A DNA stretch of 64,000 nucleotides from Paraphoma chrysanthemicola (GCA_020744225.1 JAGMWG010000001.1:3534001-3598000); one strand, 5' to 3'; counted from the first letter of the stretch, positions 1 to 12,500 are shown. The notes: generated by a model from the sequence alone, not told the origin. A program made the numbers and translations.

Positions 1-723
1 CGCCGGGCTTGATGCCACCGACGGTAGCGGGGCCGATGATGGTGACACCCTTCTTCTGGGCAACGTGAAGGATTTCTCGGGCACGCTAGCAGCCGTCAGT
101 GTGTGGTCTAGTGAATTTGACGTGTCTGGACTCACTCGCTCGGGCACACCCTCAGCAATGATGGCGATCGACTTGATCTGCGGGAACTCGAGCAGCTCCA
201 TGGTGGACTGGTAGACGGAGCGCGACGAGGCGAAGTTGACGACGGTGTCGACATCGGTGTGCTTTGCAATGGCCTTGTCGACCGATTGGTAGACGGGCAG
301 CAGAGTCTCGCTGGTTCCCCAGTACCTGCAAGGCGCTGTTAGCCGTGTTCCTGGCCCATGCAGCGGGAGCTTGGCACGCACATTTTGCTCACGAACTGAC
401 CGCCGAATGTGTAGATGATGCCGGCGACCGAGGGCTGCTTGCGCTTGCAGATGAAGTCGAAGTCGAGCATGCCCTGTACGGCACGGGGCTGCAGTCCGCT
501 GTTGGCACGCTGTTAGAGCTTGCCCCTGGGCAATTGCAGCAGTCGGGGGTTCTTACTAGACGAAGCATCGTGTCTTGGGGTGGAAGAGGGTGTGTGCGGC
601 GGGCGGGCTCAATGGACGGCTGGGAGCTGCAAAGCGGCGGATGTTGTCGTTGGCAGAAAGGCCATCGGTCGAGGTGGCCGCCTGCGAGGGCGTGGCCCCG
701 TTTGTTGGTGCGGCAGAAGGCAT
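1..723 (-). CDS. acl1: ATP-citrate lyase subunit 1 (5' part)
   Basis: Cytosolic ATP-citrate lyase makes acetyl-CoA and oxaloacetate from citrate, CoA and ATP; in filamentous ascomycetes it is split into two subunits. Four exons are visible: 557-723, 382-499, 136-325 and 1-85, separated by introns 500-556, 326-381 and 86-135, all GT-AG. The reading starts MPSAAPTNG and contains NIRRFAAPSR, RAVQGMLDFDFICKR, MYWGTSETLLPVY, VNFASSRSVYQSTMELL, IIAEGVPER and TIIGPATVGGIKPG. These match the succinyl-CoA-synthetase-alpha-like, CoA-binding part of the enzyme. The catalytic histidine region and the C-terminus lie beyond the window's left edge. The gene is divergent from the subunit 2 gene, which suggests coordinated expression. 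The family call is very secure; the start is chosen because it gives the usual short Ser/Thr/Ala-rich fungal N-terminus. Confidence 0.95.
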
Positions 724-1861
724 CGTGGGCCGGTGGTCAATTGAGGGGGGGATGCAGCTACAAGTAAATGTCTCTGAGGGTCTGTGTGCGGGGCAGCTGT
801 CAGTAAGGCTTGCTCGCACTCGCACGCAGCTCAATTTTGCGGGAGCGTGGTGGTGAAAGACGGGCGCGGGCTGACGTGAGGTCTGGCAACGGACGCCGAA
901 AAAAATCGCTGAGGTAGGAGCTGGGACAAGGGCACGCGGGCTCGCGGCAGGAGGGATGGAACACGAAGGGGAAGGAGCCTGAGAAGCACACTCACCTTAT
1001 GGATGCAGTGTCTCGCGGTGGGCAGCGCAGACGACTATGATGAAACGGGCGATTGTTGCGAATAGAGGGATTGGCGACTATTTCCGAAGAATGGGCCTGT
1101 GTCTCTTTGGGCGGTGTTGAGCTTGTTGCGTTGTTGGGGAAAAGGCCGAGCGTCCCGCTAGGCAGGAACGACCGGGCGGTGAGAGGAGACCCGTATGTCT
1201 TGCGAACACTCGATTGCGGCCGGGAGGGGAGCGCAGAGGATGCAGCGACGGTGATGATGGCCTCGTGAGCAGTGCGGGCGTTGATATCTTTGGATTCTCC
1301 GTCGGGACGTCTCTTTCGGTGCGTTGCGGGCTCTTTTGGGAACTCGGTCGCCGTAGACAGGTGCGGTGCCTGGCACGTTGCAGCTCAACCGTGGTTGGCT
1401 AGCCCGCCAGCCGAGTGTGCTAGTGTCGAGTGTCCCTGCCTATCCCAACTCAACGCGATAAAAAACGACACCGCCGATTCCACGGGTCCTCAGCAGCTGC
1501 CAGACGACGCATTCCGTGCTCTTGTCCAATTCCTCATCATTCTCTTGTCTGCCCCAACCACTCTCAACCAGATACCAGATATAGGTACGTGCCGCCCGCT
1601 GCCCGCCCGTGCTTTTGTGTCTTGAACCCGGCTTCCCCTCCCACAGCTTCCCCGAAGCCTGCCTCTTTTTTCTGTTCGGACTTTGCTCATAAGGGTCATC
1701 CGCCGCAATATTGCCGGAAACTCGTCGGGATTGCATTCGATTCTGCGAAGCTCTGAAATCCTTCTTTCCAGCTCTGCCGCACCGTCAATTCTGCTGCATC
1801 GCCCACAGTTCTGCTCAGACGAGCCTCGTACTCACCAGCTCCAGCTTGACCATCCCCCATC
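724..1861. promoter_or_regulatory. Shared divergent promoter of the acl1/acl2 pair
   Basis: This 1.1-kb spacer lies between the two divergent ATP-citrate lyase start codons and must hold both promoters and 5' leaders. I see no TATA box that I would defend and no further gene. The half nearest acl2 is pyrimidine-rich, as is common in fungal leaders. One candidate leader intron is listed separately. Confidence 0.6.
1585..1646 (+). other. Candidate 5'-leader intron of acl2
   Basis: A strong donor (GTACGT at 1585) is followed 62 nt later by the acceptor CCCACAG ending at 1646, upstream of the acl2 start. The size fits the coding introns of this genome. It is only a leader-intron candidate; no transcript evidence is available. 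Confidence 0.35.
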
Positions 1862-3776
1862 ATGTCCGCCAAATCCATCCTCGAGGCCGACGGCAAGGCC
1901 ATCCTCAACTACCACCTCACACGCGCCCCCGTCATCAAGCCCACTCCTCTCCCCGCATCTGCCACACACAACCCGCCGCCAAAGCTCGCATCGCTGTACT
2001 TCGCGGCTGATGCCGACGTGCGGGGCGTGCTCGACCAGGCCGAAACCACCTACCCGTGGCTGCTGGTCCCCGGATCCAAGTTCGTCGCAAAGCCAGATCA
2101 ATTGATCAAGAGGCGAGGCAAGAGCGGCCTGCTCGCGCTGAACAAGACGTGGGCGGAGGCCAAGGAGTGGATCGCAGAGAGGGCCGGCAAGCCGCAACGG
2201 GTCGAGACGGTCGACGGTGTCCTGAGGCAGTTCTTGGTGGAGCCGTTTGTGCCCCATCCTGATGGCACAGAGTACTACATCAACATCAACTCGGTGCGAG
2301 AGGTACGTCTATTTCCTTCTTTTTCCGAGTATCCATTCTTCACGTCTTCGGTATCGGGTGGTCGTCGTCGTGCGAGGGCATTCGCAGAAATGCGGGAGTC
2401 ATGTTGCAAATGCGACAGAAGCGCAGCGAGAGCGAGGCGGAAACGCTGGAATCTCTCGGGCGCCTGTCGGTTTTGTCTCAAGGCCGCCCGGACGAAGGGA
2501 GACAGCCCGACCCACTTCTGCAACGCACCTACACTTTGCGATACGCACGTCCACTTTCACATGTCAATTTCCCCTACTCACTGGCTCGTTGCGACGCTAC
2601 TCGCGCAATGTCATCTCCTGGGCCGTTGGTGTTGCGGCTCTACTCAGCTGTGCTTCGCCGATCGCGCCAATCATCTCCCGATGCGCATGCTAACGTCCCG
2701 CTTAGGGTGATTGGATCCTCTTCACACACGAGGGTGGTGTCGATGTTGGCGACGTCGATGAGAAGGCTGAGAAGCTGCTCATTCCCGTTGACCTCAAGGA
2801 GTATCCCTCAAATGAGACCATTGCTACCTCTCTCTTGAGCAAGGTGCCCAAGGGTGTCCACAATGTTCTCGTCGACTTCATCTCGCGGTTATACGCCGTC
2901 TACGTCGACTGCCAGTTCACGTGAGTACCACTGAACATTCACTGCAACGCACATCGCTGACTTATCTTCAGCTACCTCGAGATCAACCCTCTCGTTGTCA
3001 TCCCCAATGCCGACGCCACTTCGGCTGAGGTTCACTTCCTAGATCTCGCTGCCAAGCTTGACCAGACTGCTGAGTTCGAGTGCGGTGCCAAGTGGGCCAT
3101 TGCTCGCAGCGCATCCGCGCTCGGCATACCTCTTGCACCTGTCAAGGAGGCTAAGACTACCGTTGATGTCGGTCCACCAATGGAGTTCCCTGCTCCTTTC
3201 GGTCGTGAGATGAGCAAGGAGGAAGCTTACATTGCGGAGATGGATGCTAAGACTGGTGCATCGCTCAAGCTTACCATCCTCAATGCAACTGGTCGTGTAT
3301 GGACTCTCGTTGCTGGTGGTGGTGCGTCCGTCGTCTACGCCGACGCTATTGCCTCTGCTGGCTTCGCCAGCGAGCTCGCCAACTACGGTGAGTACTCTGG
3401 TGCTCCCACCGAGACTCAGACCTTCCACTACGCACGCACTGTCCTCGACCTCATGCTCCGCGCACCTCAACACGAGGAGGGCAAGGTTCTGTTCATTGGC
3501 GGTGGTATTGCCAACTTCACCAATGTCGCCTCGACCTTCAAGGGTGTCATCCGCGCTCTGAGGGAAGTCGCACCCCTCCTCATCGAGCACAAGGTCCAGA
3601 TCTGGATCCGTCGTGCCGGTCCCAACTACCAGGAGGGTCTGAAGAACATCAAGAACGTCGGCCAGGAGCTCGGCCTCAACATGCACGTCTACGGCCCGGA
3701 GATGCACGTCTCGGGCATTGTCCCATTGGCACTCATCCCTGGCAAGACGAGCGACGTCAAGGAGTTCTCTGGTTAA
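1862..3776 (+). CDS. acl2: ATP-citrate lyase subunit 2
   Basis: This is the ATP-grasp and citrate-binding half of cytosolic ATP-citrate lyase, which supplies acetyl-CoA for lipid synthesis and acetylation. The exons are 1862-2302, 2706-2920 and 2972-3776, giving 486 residues, the normal length for the fungal subunit. Visible blocks include MSAKSILEADGKAILNYHL at the start, YLEINPLVV near residue 220, and GGGIANFTNVASTFKGVIRA and WIRRAGPNYQEGL in the C-terminal half. Intron 2 (2921-2971) is ordinary. Intron 1 (2303-2705) is 403 nt, several times longer than any other coding intron here, and stays open in the frame of exon 1. Its removal is required to join SVRE to GDWILFTHEGG. The gene is divergent from acl1. 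Confidence 0.96.
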
Positions 3777-4096
3777 AGCGCACTTTGTTTGTATCATAGT
3801 TCGCGGGAGTAGAAAGGGGAAATAGTTTACGAGTTCATGGCTAGACAAAGAAGCATGGTTTTTGGGCATGCATGGAACAGATGAATTTGCCGCACATGCG
3901 TGCTTGAAGGCAAGACCGAAATACAAGATTTAATTACCTTTACTCACTTGTACTGATCTTGTGGATGGTTTTTGTCGATGGTTTGAGTGATTTGTGTGCC
4001 TGGTATTTGACATTCCCCCGTCTGTTCACTCTTGCTGTTGAAGTTGTTGCATGTATCACACAGCGCTGTCAGGCTCTGCATCAACAGCAAACTCAA
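3777..4096. other. Gene-free spacer after acl2
   Basis: This holds the 3' leader of acl2 and the upstream flank of the tRNA-like gene. I see no coding region here. Confidence 0.5.
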
Positions 4097-4258
4097 GGGC
4101 ACGTGGCCTGAAGGTTCAAGGCGGTCACACCAAGCGACCCACTGCATATCGCTACGGCGTTAGGCAGTCCATCTTGCTGCAGCAAGTATGTCGCAATTTC
4201 CGAGGAATGACGCTTGTGGGGTGATGTGAGACACCTGCGTTCGAGTCGCAGCGTGCCC
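4097..4258 (+). ncRNA. tRNA-like RNA with 97-nt insertion in the anticodon loop (copy 1)
   Basis: The sequence folds as a cloverleaf. The acceptor stem GGGCACG (4097-4103) pairs with CGTGCCC (4252-4258), 7 of 7. The D stem GCC (4106-4108) pairs with GGC (4120-4122). The anticodon stem GTCAC (4124-4128) meets GTGAG (4226-4230), 4 of 5 pairs. The T stem CTGCG/CGCAG encloses TTCGAGT (4240-4246). The variable loop is 4 nt. The anticodon loop is replaced by 4129-4225, which itself has hairpins such as CTTGC-TGCA-GCAAG and a CAAGCG/CGCTTG helix. A B box is present; the A box (TGGCCTGAAGG) has one off-consensus position; no run of four or more T follows closely. The 5' loop reads ACCAAGC, so U33 is missing and no anticodon can be assigned. 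It could be a tRNA with a long intron, a decayed copy, or another pol III RNA. Confidence 0.6.
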
Positions 4259-5073
4259 AATATCTTCTTCATTGTGTTTGTAATTGATCTTTCTTCGGGG
4301 GGGGGGGGCAGAGTGGTGTGATAGAGTGCGCAGGGTGAAGCTTTTGAAGAAAACATGAGGTGTATGAAGAGGAAGTAAGCCGAGGAGACAGATCTGATAG
4401 CGTCGGGTATTGCTCGTGCGATACTTGAGTATCGGTCTGTTCCTACAGCAAATATCTTCCAATACGATGACTTGGAGCGCGCAGAATGAAGCATTCATGG
4501 ACAAGGCATATTCAGTTCCTCGAACTGTCTACCATCATATGGGATCAGTATATACCATCCATATCTCAAACCTAACTAATCTATCTACAAGCCCACTCCT
4601 TCCTCTACACCACATTTCATACTAATCATACCGACTCATAATCTACAAGCACAATCGACCAAATCATTAATTACCATTAAAACTATCCATCATCATCTTC
4701 CATGCCATGTTCGTATGTCGTCCGTGTGTGTCGTGTATCAACCGTAACCATGTTTTATTTTCGTAGTCGTAGTCGTAATATGGACGTGATCATGACAGTG
4801 AAGTCAGTTTGGGGGAATCATCTCTAGAAACAGAAAAAAGCAACTAGCCAGCCGTGAAGTCGTCGCAGGGAAAGTCGGAAATGTAGGGCGTAAATATCGT
4901 CATCGTGAAGGGGGTGTTGTTGGTGGGATGATTGCGGGCGCACAGCTATGCCAGCGGCGGAGTGTTGCGAAGTCGTAAAATCAAATATCCGTCCCAATTT
5001 TTTTCCTCGCTCGTCGTTTCGTTCGAGGCCGGAGAGCGATGAGTGGAAGGAGACTGGTATCAACGCACTTCAC
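4259..5073. other. Gene-free spacer with a G12 run
   Basis: There is no gene that I can support. A run of 12 G lies at 4297-4308. The rightmost part is probably the 3' leader of the minus-strand flavoprotein gene. Confidence 0.5.
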
Positions 5074-6673
5074 CTAAAAGTACGTCTCAACCACATCCTG
5101 TCCTCCCCGGATTGCCCACTCGACAATCTCCATGCCACTGAGCCCGCTTGCCCAGTAGCTCTTCTTGCACCCCTGAAGGTCGTTCAACTTCGCATACGCG
5201 CCGTTCTTCAGCGCATCAGGCCCAAAGTGTGGGAAGTAATCCCACTTCCTGAACGCCTTGACATCCGAGTGGGTCAAGGGCACAGGTTGCTGTGTCGCGT
5301 TGCGCGGGTCTTTATTAATCTCGGATAAGCTCTCGACCAGCAGCTTACGCGCCGCTTCTTCCGTTTGGAACTCATACGGGCCCCATGACCACGCGACCGA
5401 GACGTTGGACTGCTCGTTGAGGTGCAGGACGGCAACGGGCTCACCGTCGTTGGGCGGTGGGACGGCGGGCGACGACGAATTTGCAATGTACGAGACGCCA
5501 AATGGCAGCTCGAGACGCACGGCTGAGGAATAGTATTGGTGTGTAGTAACGTTGTGGAACGTGTTGTACTCTTCCTCTGTCAGATCAACGCCCGCGCGCT
5601 CGAGGCTAGCGATGCTGGGCGGAAAGGCGAAGATTACAGACGCGCATTCCTGCTTGTTCCAGCTGAGGTAGTTCCCGCTGGGCTGGGTGTAGGTTACGAC
5701 GGGGTTGTCACCGGACCGGTCGACGCAGCGCACTTCGGCGGACGTGTGTATGGGCGTCTTGCAGAGCTGATTCTTGGCATACTCAACGAAGATCTTATGG
5801 AAGTCGGTGTAGTAAACATCGTGCAGGCCGACAAAGGCCGTGAGGATGTCAGGGGTAAAGTACTGCAGGATATAGAGCTGTCACGTGTTAGCGCATGCAT
5901 GCACAATCCCTGCAAGGCGAAATGTGGAGGTGGGTATGTGACGTACAGCCGGAACTATGTTAATATCTCCATAGCCGTACAGCGCGACCGGATTGACGAG
6001 GAGGATCGGGAGAGCGGTAAAGTTGTTATTGCGGAACCATGTTGCGCCGGGTACGGTGAATTCTTCTGGCACGCCGTTCTGTTGCCCTGTTAGCTTACCG
6101 TTGCGTGCAACGTTGCGCACGCATGCCGTACCTTGTAATTTGTCGCACTAATGGGTGCGAAGCGCTGCATCCACAGTTGAATGTATCGCGGAATCTCTGC
6201 AGACACGGCAGCGTAGAACTGCGGCGCGACTGGCGGATTTGCCTCAATGGAGCCGGTTGTGTAATTGTAACGGAACATCTCGCGCGTACCGGCGAGCTTG
6301 AAGGGTTCGATTGATACATTGGTCTGGTTCAGCACTTTCAAGGTGTCGGGGTAGGTTGCGTTCGAGAAGAAGGCCGCGCCAAGCGGATGGAAGAGGTCGC
6401 TGGAGGGTGGTCAGCCGCGTCTAATGCGCTTCGGGGAATGCTGTGCAACACATACTTTTCATCGTACCAAGCCTGACATTTTCCACCAACTTCGGGCTGG
6501 CTATCAAAAATCACGGCCTTGATGCCCTTGTCTTCTAGTTTTCCTGCGGCTGTGAGGCCTGCTGGGCCGGCGCCGATGATGCAGACTGGCTTCGGCTCCT
6601 TGTGGCGTCGTGTTGGAAGAGCTTCAGATGTTAGAGTGAAGAGCGCAAGCAGCGGAGGCAGTAGCGACCACAT
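5074..6673 (-). CDS. Secreted FAD-dependent amine-oxidase-like oxidoreductase
   Basis: The exons are 6456-6673, 6132-6399, 5947-6078 and 5074-5877, giving 473 residues; the introns (6400-6455, 6079-6131, 5878-5946) are all GT-AG. The first about 20 residues form a hydrophobic signal peptide (MWSLLPPLLALFTLTSEALP). Immediately after it comes the Rossmann dinucleotide motif GAGPAG (residues 34-39), then IFDSQPEVGGKCQAWYDE, the standard FAD-binding start of the flavin amine oxidase superfamily. Several N-x-S/T sites (NVS, NYT, NAT) agree with passage through the secretory pathway. The substrate cannot be read from the sequence. The call is oxidoreductase of that superfamily; a specific amine oxidase activity is not claimed. 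Confidence 0.85.
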
Positions 6674-8288
6674 TGTTGCGCAGAACAGTTGAGTTGGATA
6701 TCAATTGGAGTAGTGGGAAAAAGGCTCAAGTACCTGCAGGGCTGCAGCTTATAATAGTATGGAGCTACAAACTACACTTGCTGCCGTGAATGATGCGAGT
6801 ACGACCGTGCATACTGGCATGCCAACGCACAGATGACATTGAGGAAGGAGCAGGGTCTAGTACAGCGCCAATCCGCTCGCCAGCCTCTTTCCAGTGAAGG
6901 TTGCCCGGGAGCATTAACCGATACGGAGAAGCGGTCGTGCGTTGGAGCGTGGCTCTTGGACTTGGTTTTCCCCTTGAAATATTTTGTAGCTGACCAGGCA
7001 ACGCTGTGACAGCGATTGCACGACCACCGTCATCCTGGTGTTCGCTCCGCAATGCAAGGGCACGAGGAAATCAGCCGATGGTGTGGTAATCGATAAGCAT
7101 ACGACTGCGTGGAGTCGGTGAGCTGTGAGCTGTACAGCTGTCTGCGCGGCGTCATGCTGCATACGCGATGCGCAGTGCAGCCGGACTTTTGGGACCGAGG
7201 TCTCCGATTCAGCCTTAGCCTCCTGCGCCACGTTTTAACCCGCCGAGCTGGATCGGGCTGGATGGTCCCTGACTTCTCGAAAACTTCCATGCCCTGCCAT
7301 TCTGCGGCGCGAAAAGAATAGAAAAGTGAATTGTCGCCCCTGATGCCCAGGGTCGCTGTTTGACGCTCGCCGTCGCCTGACTGATTCGACTGCTGCCTTC
7401 ACGATCCGAGGCGGGACCAGACGTCATCCTGAGTGGGCTGCGCTGGCCCGTCCGGCGCCTTGACAACTCACCTCCCGCCGTGGCAATGCCCTCGACCAGC
7501 TTGTCGCCGACCGAAATTGCGACCAGAGAAGGACGTGTGCAAAGCGATGTCCATGCCCGCGTGCAAGGGCGGGAGTGACATCATGGAATCAGGCTGGACC
7601 TGGACAGCGTGGTGATAAACAAAACAAACGAAATGAAAGTCATGGGCGTCGCACCATGCTCCAGGTACGATCACCATGCCGTCCGAGCCTCCGCAACCAA
7701 ATGCAAAAAGGCTGGCAGCATGATCCTCATGACATCAAACTTCCCTAATTGATGACGAGCCACACTTCAAAGTTCTGGAATAAAGAGTCGTTGATGGGCG
7801 TCGCAGATGAAATGAGTAAGTGCGCCGATATTCTCAAGGATGATGTTGCTCGTGCTTGAGCTCGTGCACTCCTTCACCCGAGTCGCAATGACGCGGTCCG
7901 GGTTTTGAACAGGCACCGCCACCTTGAAGCGGGTGCCGCCAGAAGACGGAAACCAGAGTAGGAACTGACAGGACTGAAGACATGACTTGACGTGATGGCA
8001 TTATGAGCTAACCGAGCAAGAGCGCTTCCGTCAACCTGACAAGGAAAGAGATTGGGCACATTGAGGCTCATTTAGCCGCCTCAGAACAAACAAGGGCAAT
8101 GGAATATGAGACAGCCTCCCGGTGGTATACCCACAAATATTGGCAATGAAATCCGGCGCAAAGAGATATTGGAAATGGGTTTGAGTGGAAGTGATCCAGA
8201 GGTGTTCTACTGGCTACAAAGGCGCTAAACGCTGCACGCTAAAGGTTTGCGCATATTATAAAAGATAAAGGTAAGAAGCACTGTACCA
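6674..8288. other. Gene-free spacer, 1.6 kb
   Basis: Only short open frames occur in all six frames, without recognisable motifs or plausible splice chains. No RNA gene or repeat was noticed. Confidence 0.45.
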
Positions 8289-9550
8289 TCAGTACATGTA
8301 CGCTTTTTGCTGCTCGATGTCAAGATCAAAGCGACTTTTATCTGTATCGCCACTCATGGGCCGCCGCGATGGCGGATGTGGATTCGAATGCGGCTGAGCT
8401 GCTGTGCCAGGCCGCGACTCGTCATTGTCGGTCAGCTTGCGCGTGTCCATCTCAACCTGCTCGATCACTGGCGTTATCTTCTCTTTTCTCCGGCTGTGAT
8501 TTGAGCCGTTGGCGTACTTTGAGCCTTGTTGTCGTGCTCGGGTTGGGAAGAGTAGCGGCTTCAGGGCGGGAATGCATCCGCAAATCACTCCGACATTTGT
8601 TTCTACTGCGGTCCATACCCAAATCTGGTAGCCCTCCCAGGTTGCGTCGTACGTTCTGAAGAGAGTGTAGTGGATCCAGTAAGCACGGAACGATCCAGCG
8701 ACGACGATGACACCACCAACGGAGAAAAGGACGATCAGTCCAATACGCTGACTCCAAGGTAATGAGAGCGAGAACAAAGTGGGAATTGGCAGGGCGTAAA
8801 TCATGAAGTCGGTGACCACGTTTAGCGTGGACTGTACGATGAGTGGAGGGCCTTCGGGAATGCAATCACGGTGGTCGGCCTTGAGCTTCCAATAGCTTGA
8901 GATGGGTCTACAACAGTCAGCTTCGGTTGTGTCACATCGACGAGGGGAGTACGCACATGCATTGAACCCAGAGCGCAACGAGGAAGACAACGAAAGCGGC
9001 GAAGACGAGCGCAAAGGTTCCCCAGACGAGCTTGCGGAAGAGCGACTTCTCAGGAGCGATGCGAAAATACGACACCAGAATAGACATCTTCACAGTGCTC
9101 GAGGCGAGAACGAACAGCGTTTGGCCGGCCATGGACGCCTAGTCATTGTCAATATTCAGCTTACAGTGACACTGGTTGCACAATGGTCGTACCTGTCTTC
9201 CCTGTTCCAGCGTCGGGAAAGGGACATCCCAGACATGACGGTCCCATCCGTACAGCTGGGAAGCCATGATGACTAGAATTGTGGTTCCGATGGAGAAGAT
9301 CTGGCAGGTGTCAATGTCGCCCCTCGGTGTCTCCGAGAAGGGTACGTACCATGGCAAGAATCATGAGATAGTCGTCATACCACGACTTGTGTAGCCAGCC
9401 GATGCGCACCCACATCCTCAGGAAGACGATGATCATGGCAATGGGAAGTAGTGTCAATTCCACTATCATGAGTGTTGATCCTCGTGTGACTGGGTTGACA
9501 TAGTTGGGCTTGGGCCAGGTCTTCAAGACCTCAGGCGGAGCGGACCGCAT
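8289..9550 (-). CDS. Seven-transmembrane rhodopsin-fold (PTH11-like) membrane protein
   Basis: The exons are 9350-9550, 9193-9300, 8957-9138 and 8289-8907, giving 369 residues. The introns are 49-54 nt with good donors and acceptors. The protein is a chain of hydrophobic helices (for example LMIVELTLLPIAMIIVFL, ALVFAAFVVFLVALWV, GLIVLFSVGGVIVVAGSF). It has the SWYDDYLM-type loop and the QC-x3-SSYW and DF-x4-LPIP motifs that mark the fungal rhodopsin domain found in PTH11-like receptors and related integral membrane proteins. The soluble C-terminal tail (about residues 290-369) is polar, with many Arg, Lys and Asp. Members are generally thought to sense surface or host cues at the plasma membrane; the ligand here is unknown. 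No CFEM cysteine domain precedes the helices. Confidence 0.85.
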
Positions 9551-12500
9551 TTTGTGCTCGTGGATGATGATGGGGCGTGCGAAAGGTGACTGAGTCCTTT
9601 AGGTTTTTGCGAGTCGAGGACAAAGTCGCAGCATCACCACGACCCAAAAGCACGGGACTGAGATTCAAATATATCCGTCATATCTGGGGGGCAAGTCTTG
9701 TACTCCCTGGTCGGTCCAGCTCCGCCTCCGTCCAGGGCCCAATTCGCCATGCGCAGCGGTCCCTTAGTACGTGTAGCAGCCGAGAGGCTGTTTCTGTGGT
9801 ACGACTGGAAGACTGGCTGGGCACTAAGACGGACCCTCGACGGGTACTGGCTTCTGATGCGCTCCCACTCCCGAGCCCCAGGTACCCTTCCTCGGCCACG
9901 GGCGAGCAAGGAATCTTATTGGAGGGAGCAAAACCCACTTACATTGCAACGTCCACTACGGGACGAATTATTGTGGGTCTCTAGAATCCAGGTACAAAGT
10001 AAAATCGCCGCTGACGGTCCTGGTTGGCTTGCGGGCGCGAGACCAGATCATGCTTCGTGGACGAATCGCGTGTGTAATACAGGGATACGGCTGCGCCCCG
10101 GCAGGCGAGCCGCGCTGGCGATGCGCAGTACTCAACCTCTAAAGGCCCCGTCCAAAATGATGCCTATACTTCGGAAGTCGAAGGCGTCTCTAGACGTGCC
10201 CAACGACCTAACACAAGAGCTGTAGTGCTTCAGTTGGCGCGATTGTCGCGTGGTGGTCGTCCTTTTTGGGTGGGAGCTTCAATGTGAGATTTTCTGTCGA
10301 CCCTGATGCGGCTAGCGCACGATGAAGGCTCGCTCCAACCGGCAAATCACAGCTTGCAGACCCTTGACCCTATTTTCAACGTCTGGTCAACTTCTCGCCT
10401 CCAACGAATAACCTCGCAACCTCACTCTGCAATGTGATGACCATCCCAAATGAGCGATAATGGCACAGAAGGGGCGCGCAGACGTCGCTCTATTTCCCTC
10501 GTGGCTTTTACCGGCTGCTGCCACTTTCTCAATGACGTTCTCTTGTGCGGCTCGACCTTCCCAATCTTTCCCGTCAGCAGAGCTACGGCTTGCACGGAAG
10601 AGGACACGGTAAGCGTATTGACCAATGCATTCTGGGGTCAGGTACGAACTACGGTGCCTGAAATACGCTCAGGCACACCGTGACCATCATATTACCTACC
10701 AAGCACATCTGAGTTGACACCACAATCAACACTGTGCCATGTAAGCTGGAAAGACGCGAAGTGCTCGACTAGCACCCAAAATAGGGTCTTAGCAACTTGG
10801 AAGCTCCCTGCAAGAAGAGCTTCGGAAACTTTCCGCTGCCCCGATCGCGCACACCTGGTCCTGGATGTCCTTACGTACTGAATCTTTAATGCTCCTTCTC
10901 GCTAAGTTCTCAACGTTTTCTGCAAGATGCACTACTAGTGCCCTATTTTCGCGCCCGCGTTCCGGATGTGCCCCGCCGTCACTTGGTCGGCGTAATTTCA
11001 CTTTGTTTTTCTCTCGTTCGCGTTCCTCAGTCAGCCACCTGGCTCGACGACGACTCCAATAAAGTCGTGTCTTATCATCCCCGTATCATATTCGCCGACA
11101 TGGTTTATCAAATCGTGGGGTATGGTCTCGAAGCTGCGACCAAGACCCACATAAGATGGTCAGAGCTCTTTGCCTTCCAACACGGCCCTAATCTATTCAT
11201 TGGACGATGATCGACCTCCTTGTAGCGCTCATCATCGCGATTCTTCCGACTTGTCCAGCTCCACGGATACCTCAGCCGGTCTCGAACTCGGTCGAGCGAC
11301 CTCAGGCCATAGCCTTCCCCGTCTAAAGACATGACGTGAAACCCATTTGGGACGAGAATGCACTACACATTCACACTGTGCGTGGACATACCCCTAGAGA
11401 AGCGTCCCGCATTCGTCAGCAACAACAGCAGGGATAACTAGTTTGTAACCTCAGCATCAGCATATCAAACACTATCGTAAACCATAAGCTACACTCTGCG
11501 ATATGCACGGCACCTCGCCGTGTGGTCCGCTGCCGATCAGCACAGGTCTTTCCTCCCGTGCCGCACGGCACAAATTCTCGGTTGTACTTGCCACGCGTCT
11601 TTCCCCATGCCACTGGGCTTTTGAACAGTGGGTCCCCTGGCTTCCTTTTCCGACCGTTGCATTTCAAAATTTTCCTTGGGCTTTGCTTTAGGGCGACGAA
11701 TAGGCTGTCAAGTTGATGTGATGAGAATATCCACCATCACATCTCGCTTCACCTTGACAGTTCGTGGCGCTGCTGGAACGACGGCATCGCGATGAGCGAT
11801 CAACCATTGAGGTAGTTACATGGATTCGGCAGTTGACACGAGCATCGAAGGTGGCCTAGAGAGGACGTAATTTGGCCAAATCTACCCCTGGATGTTGTCG
11901 CGTACTTCTCTGCCACGGAACTGGCCCAGACCAGGCGAAGACGCTCATCACAATCACCCGTGCGCTAGAGTAATCGAGAGGTCACAATCATCACCATGAA
12001 TATGGCTCACTGCTTCCGATGGGACATTGTATGCTCTAGAGTGGTGATTGGGTATGCTTGCAACGCGGATAGATTCAGACAGATTCAGAGTCTCAATCGG
12101 ACGCTGTGTGTGGTAGCCTGAAGATCCTCAGTGGAGTATCATGTTGGCCTTGAAGCTATGGGTGTATGTGAGGGCCTTCAGGAATGTCCCATCAGCTGTG
12201 GCACGTTGCGGAGAGGCAAACGAAGCGCGAGGATGAAGTGGAAGAGGCCAAGGTATTGTGAGAGAAGATGTGTGCGCTATGCACGCAATTCATGTGCATT
12301 CTAAAAGGTTCTTCAGACTTGCAATATGCAGCACGAGAGACATGCCGGTCCAGCAATTCTGACGCAGGTCACTCATACTCTTGCCACACCGGACACACTG
12401 CTCCCACGGCAGCTAAAGCCTGAGGCGAGATGAGAGGAATCAAAGGCGTCTAGATGGGATCTTAGTGTGCCAGGCAGTCAGATCTGATTGCCGTCGTTGT

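Noticed and set aside
4297..4308. G12 run as a functional element
   Set aside because: An isolated homopolymer; no second G tract to form a quadruplex and no link to a gene.
5536..6093. 185-codon plus-strand open frame
   Set aside because: It is antisense to well-supported exons of the flavoprotein gene.
9698..10225. 175-codon open frame as a gene
   Set aside because: Composition is Arg/Trp/Pro-rich, there are no motifs, and the antisense frames are equally open; it looks like chance.
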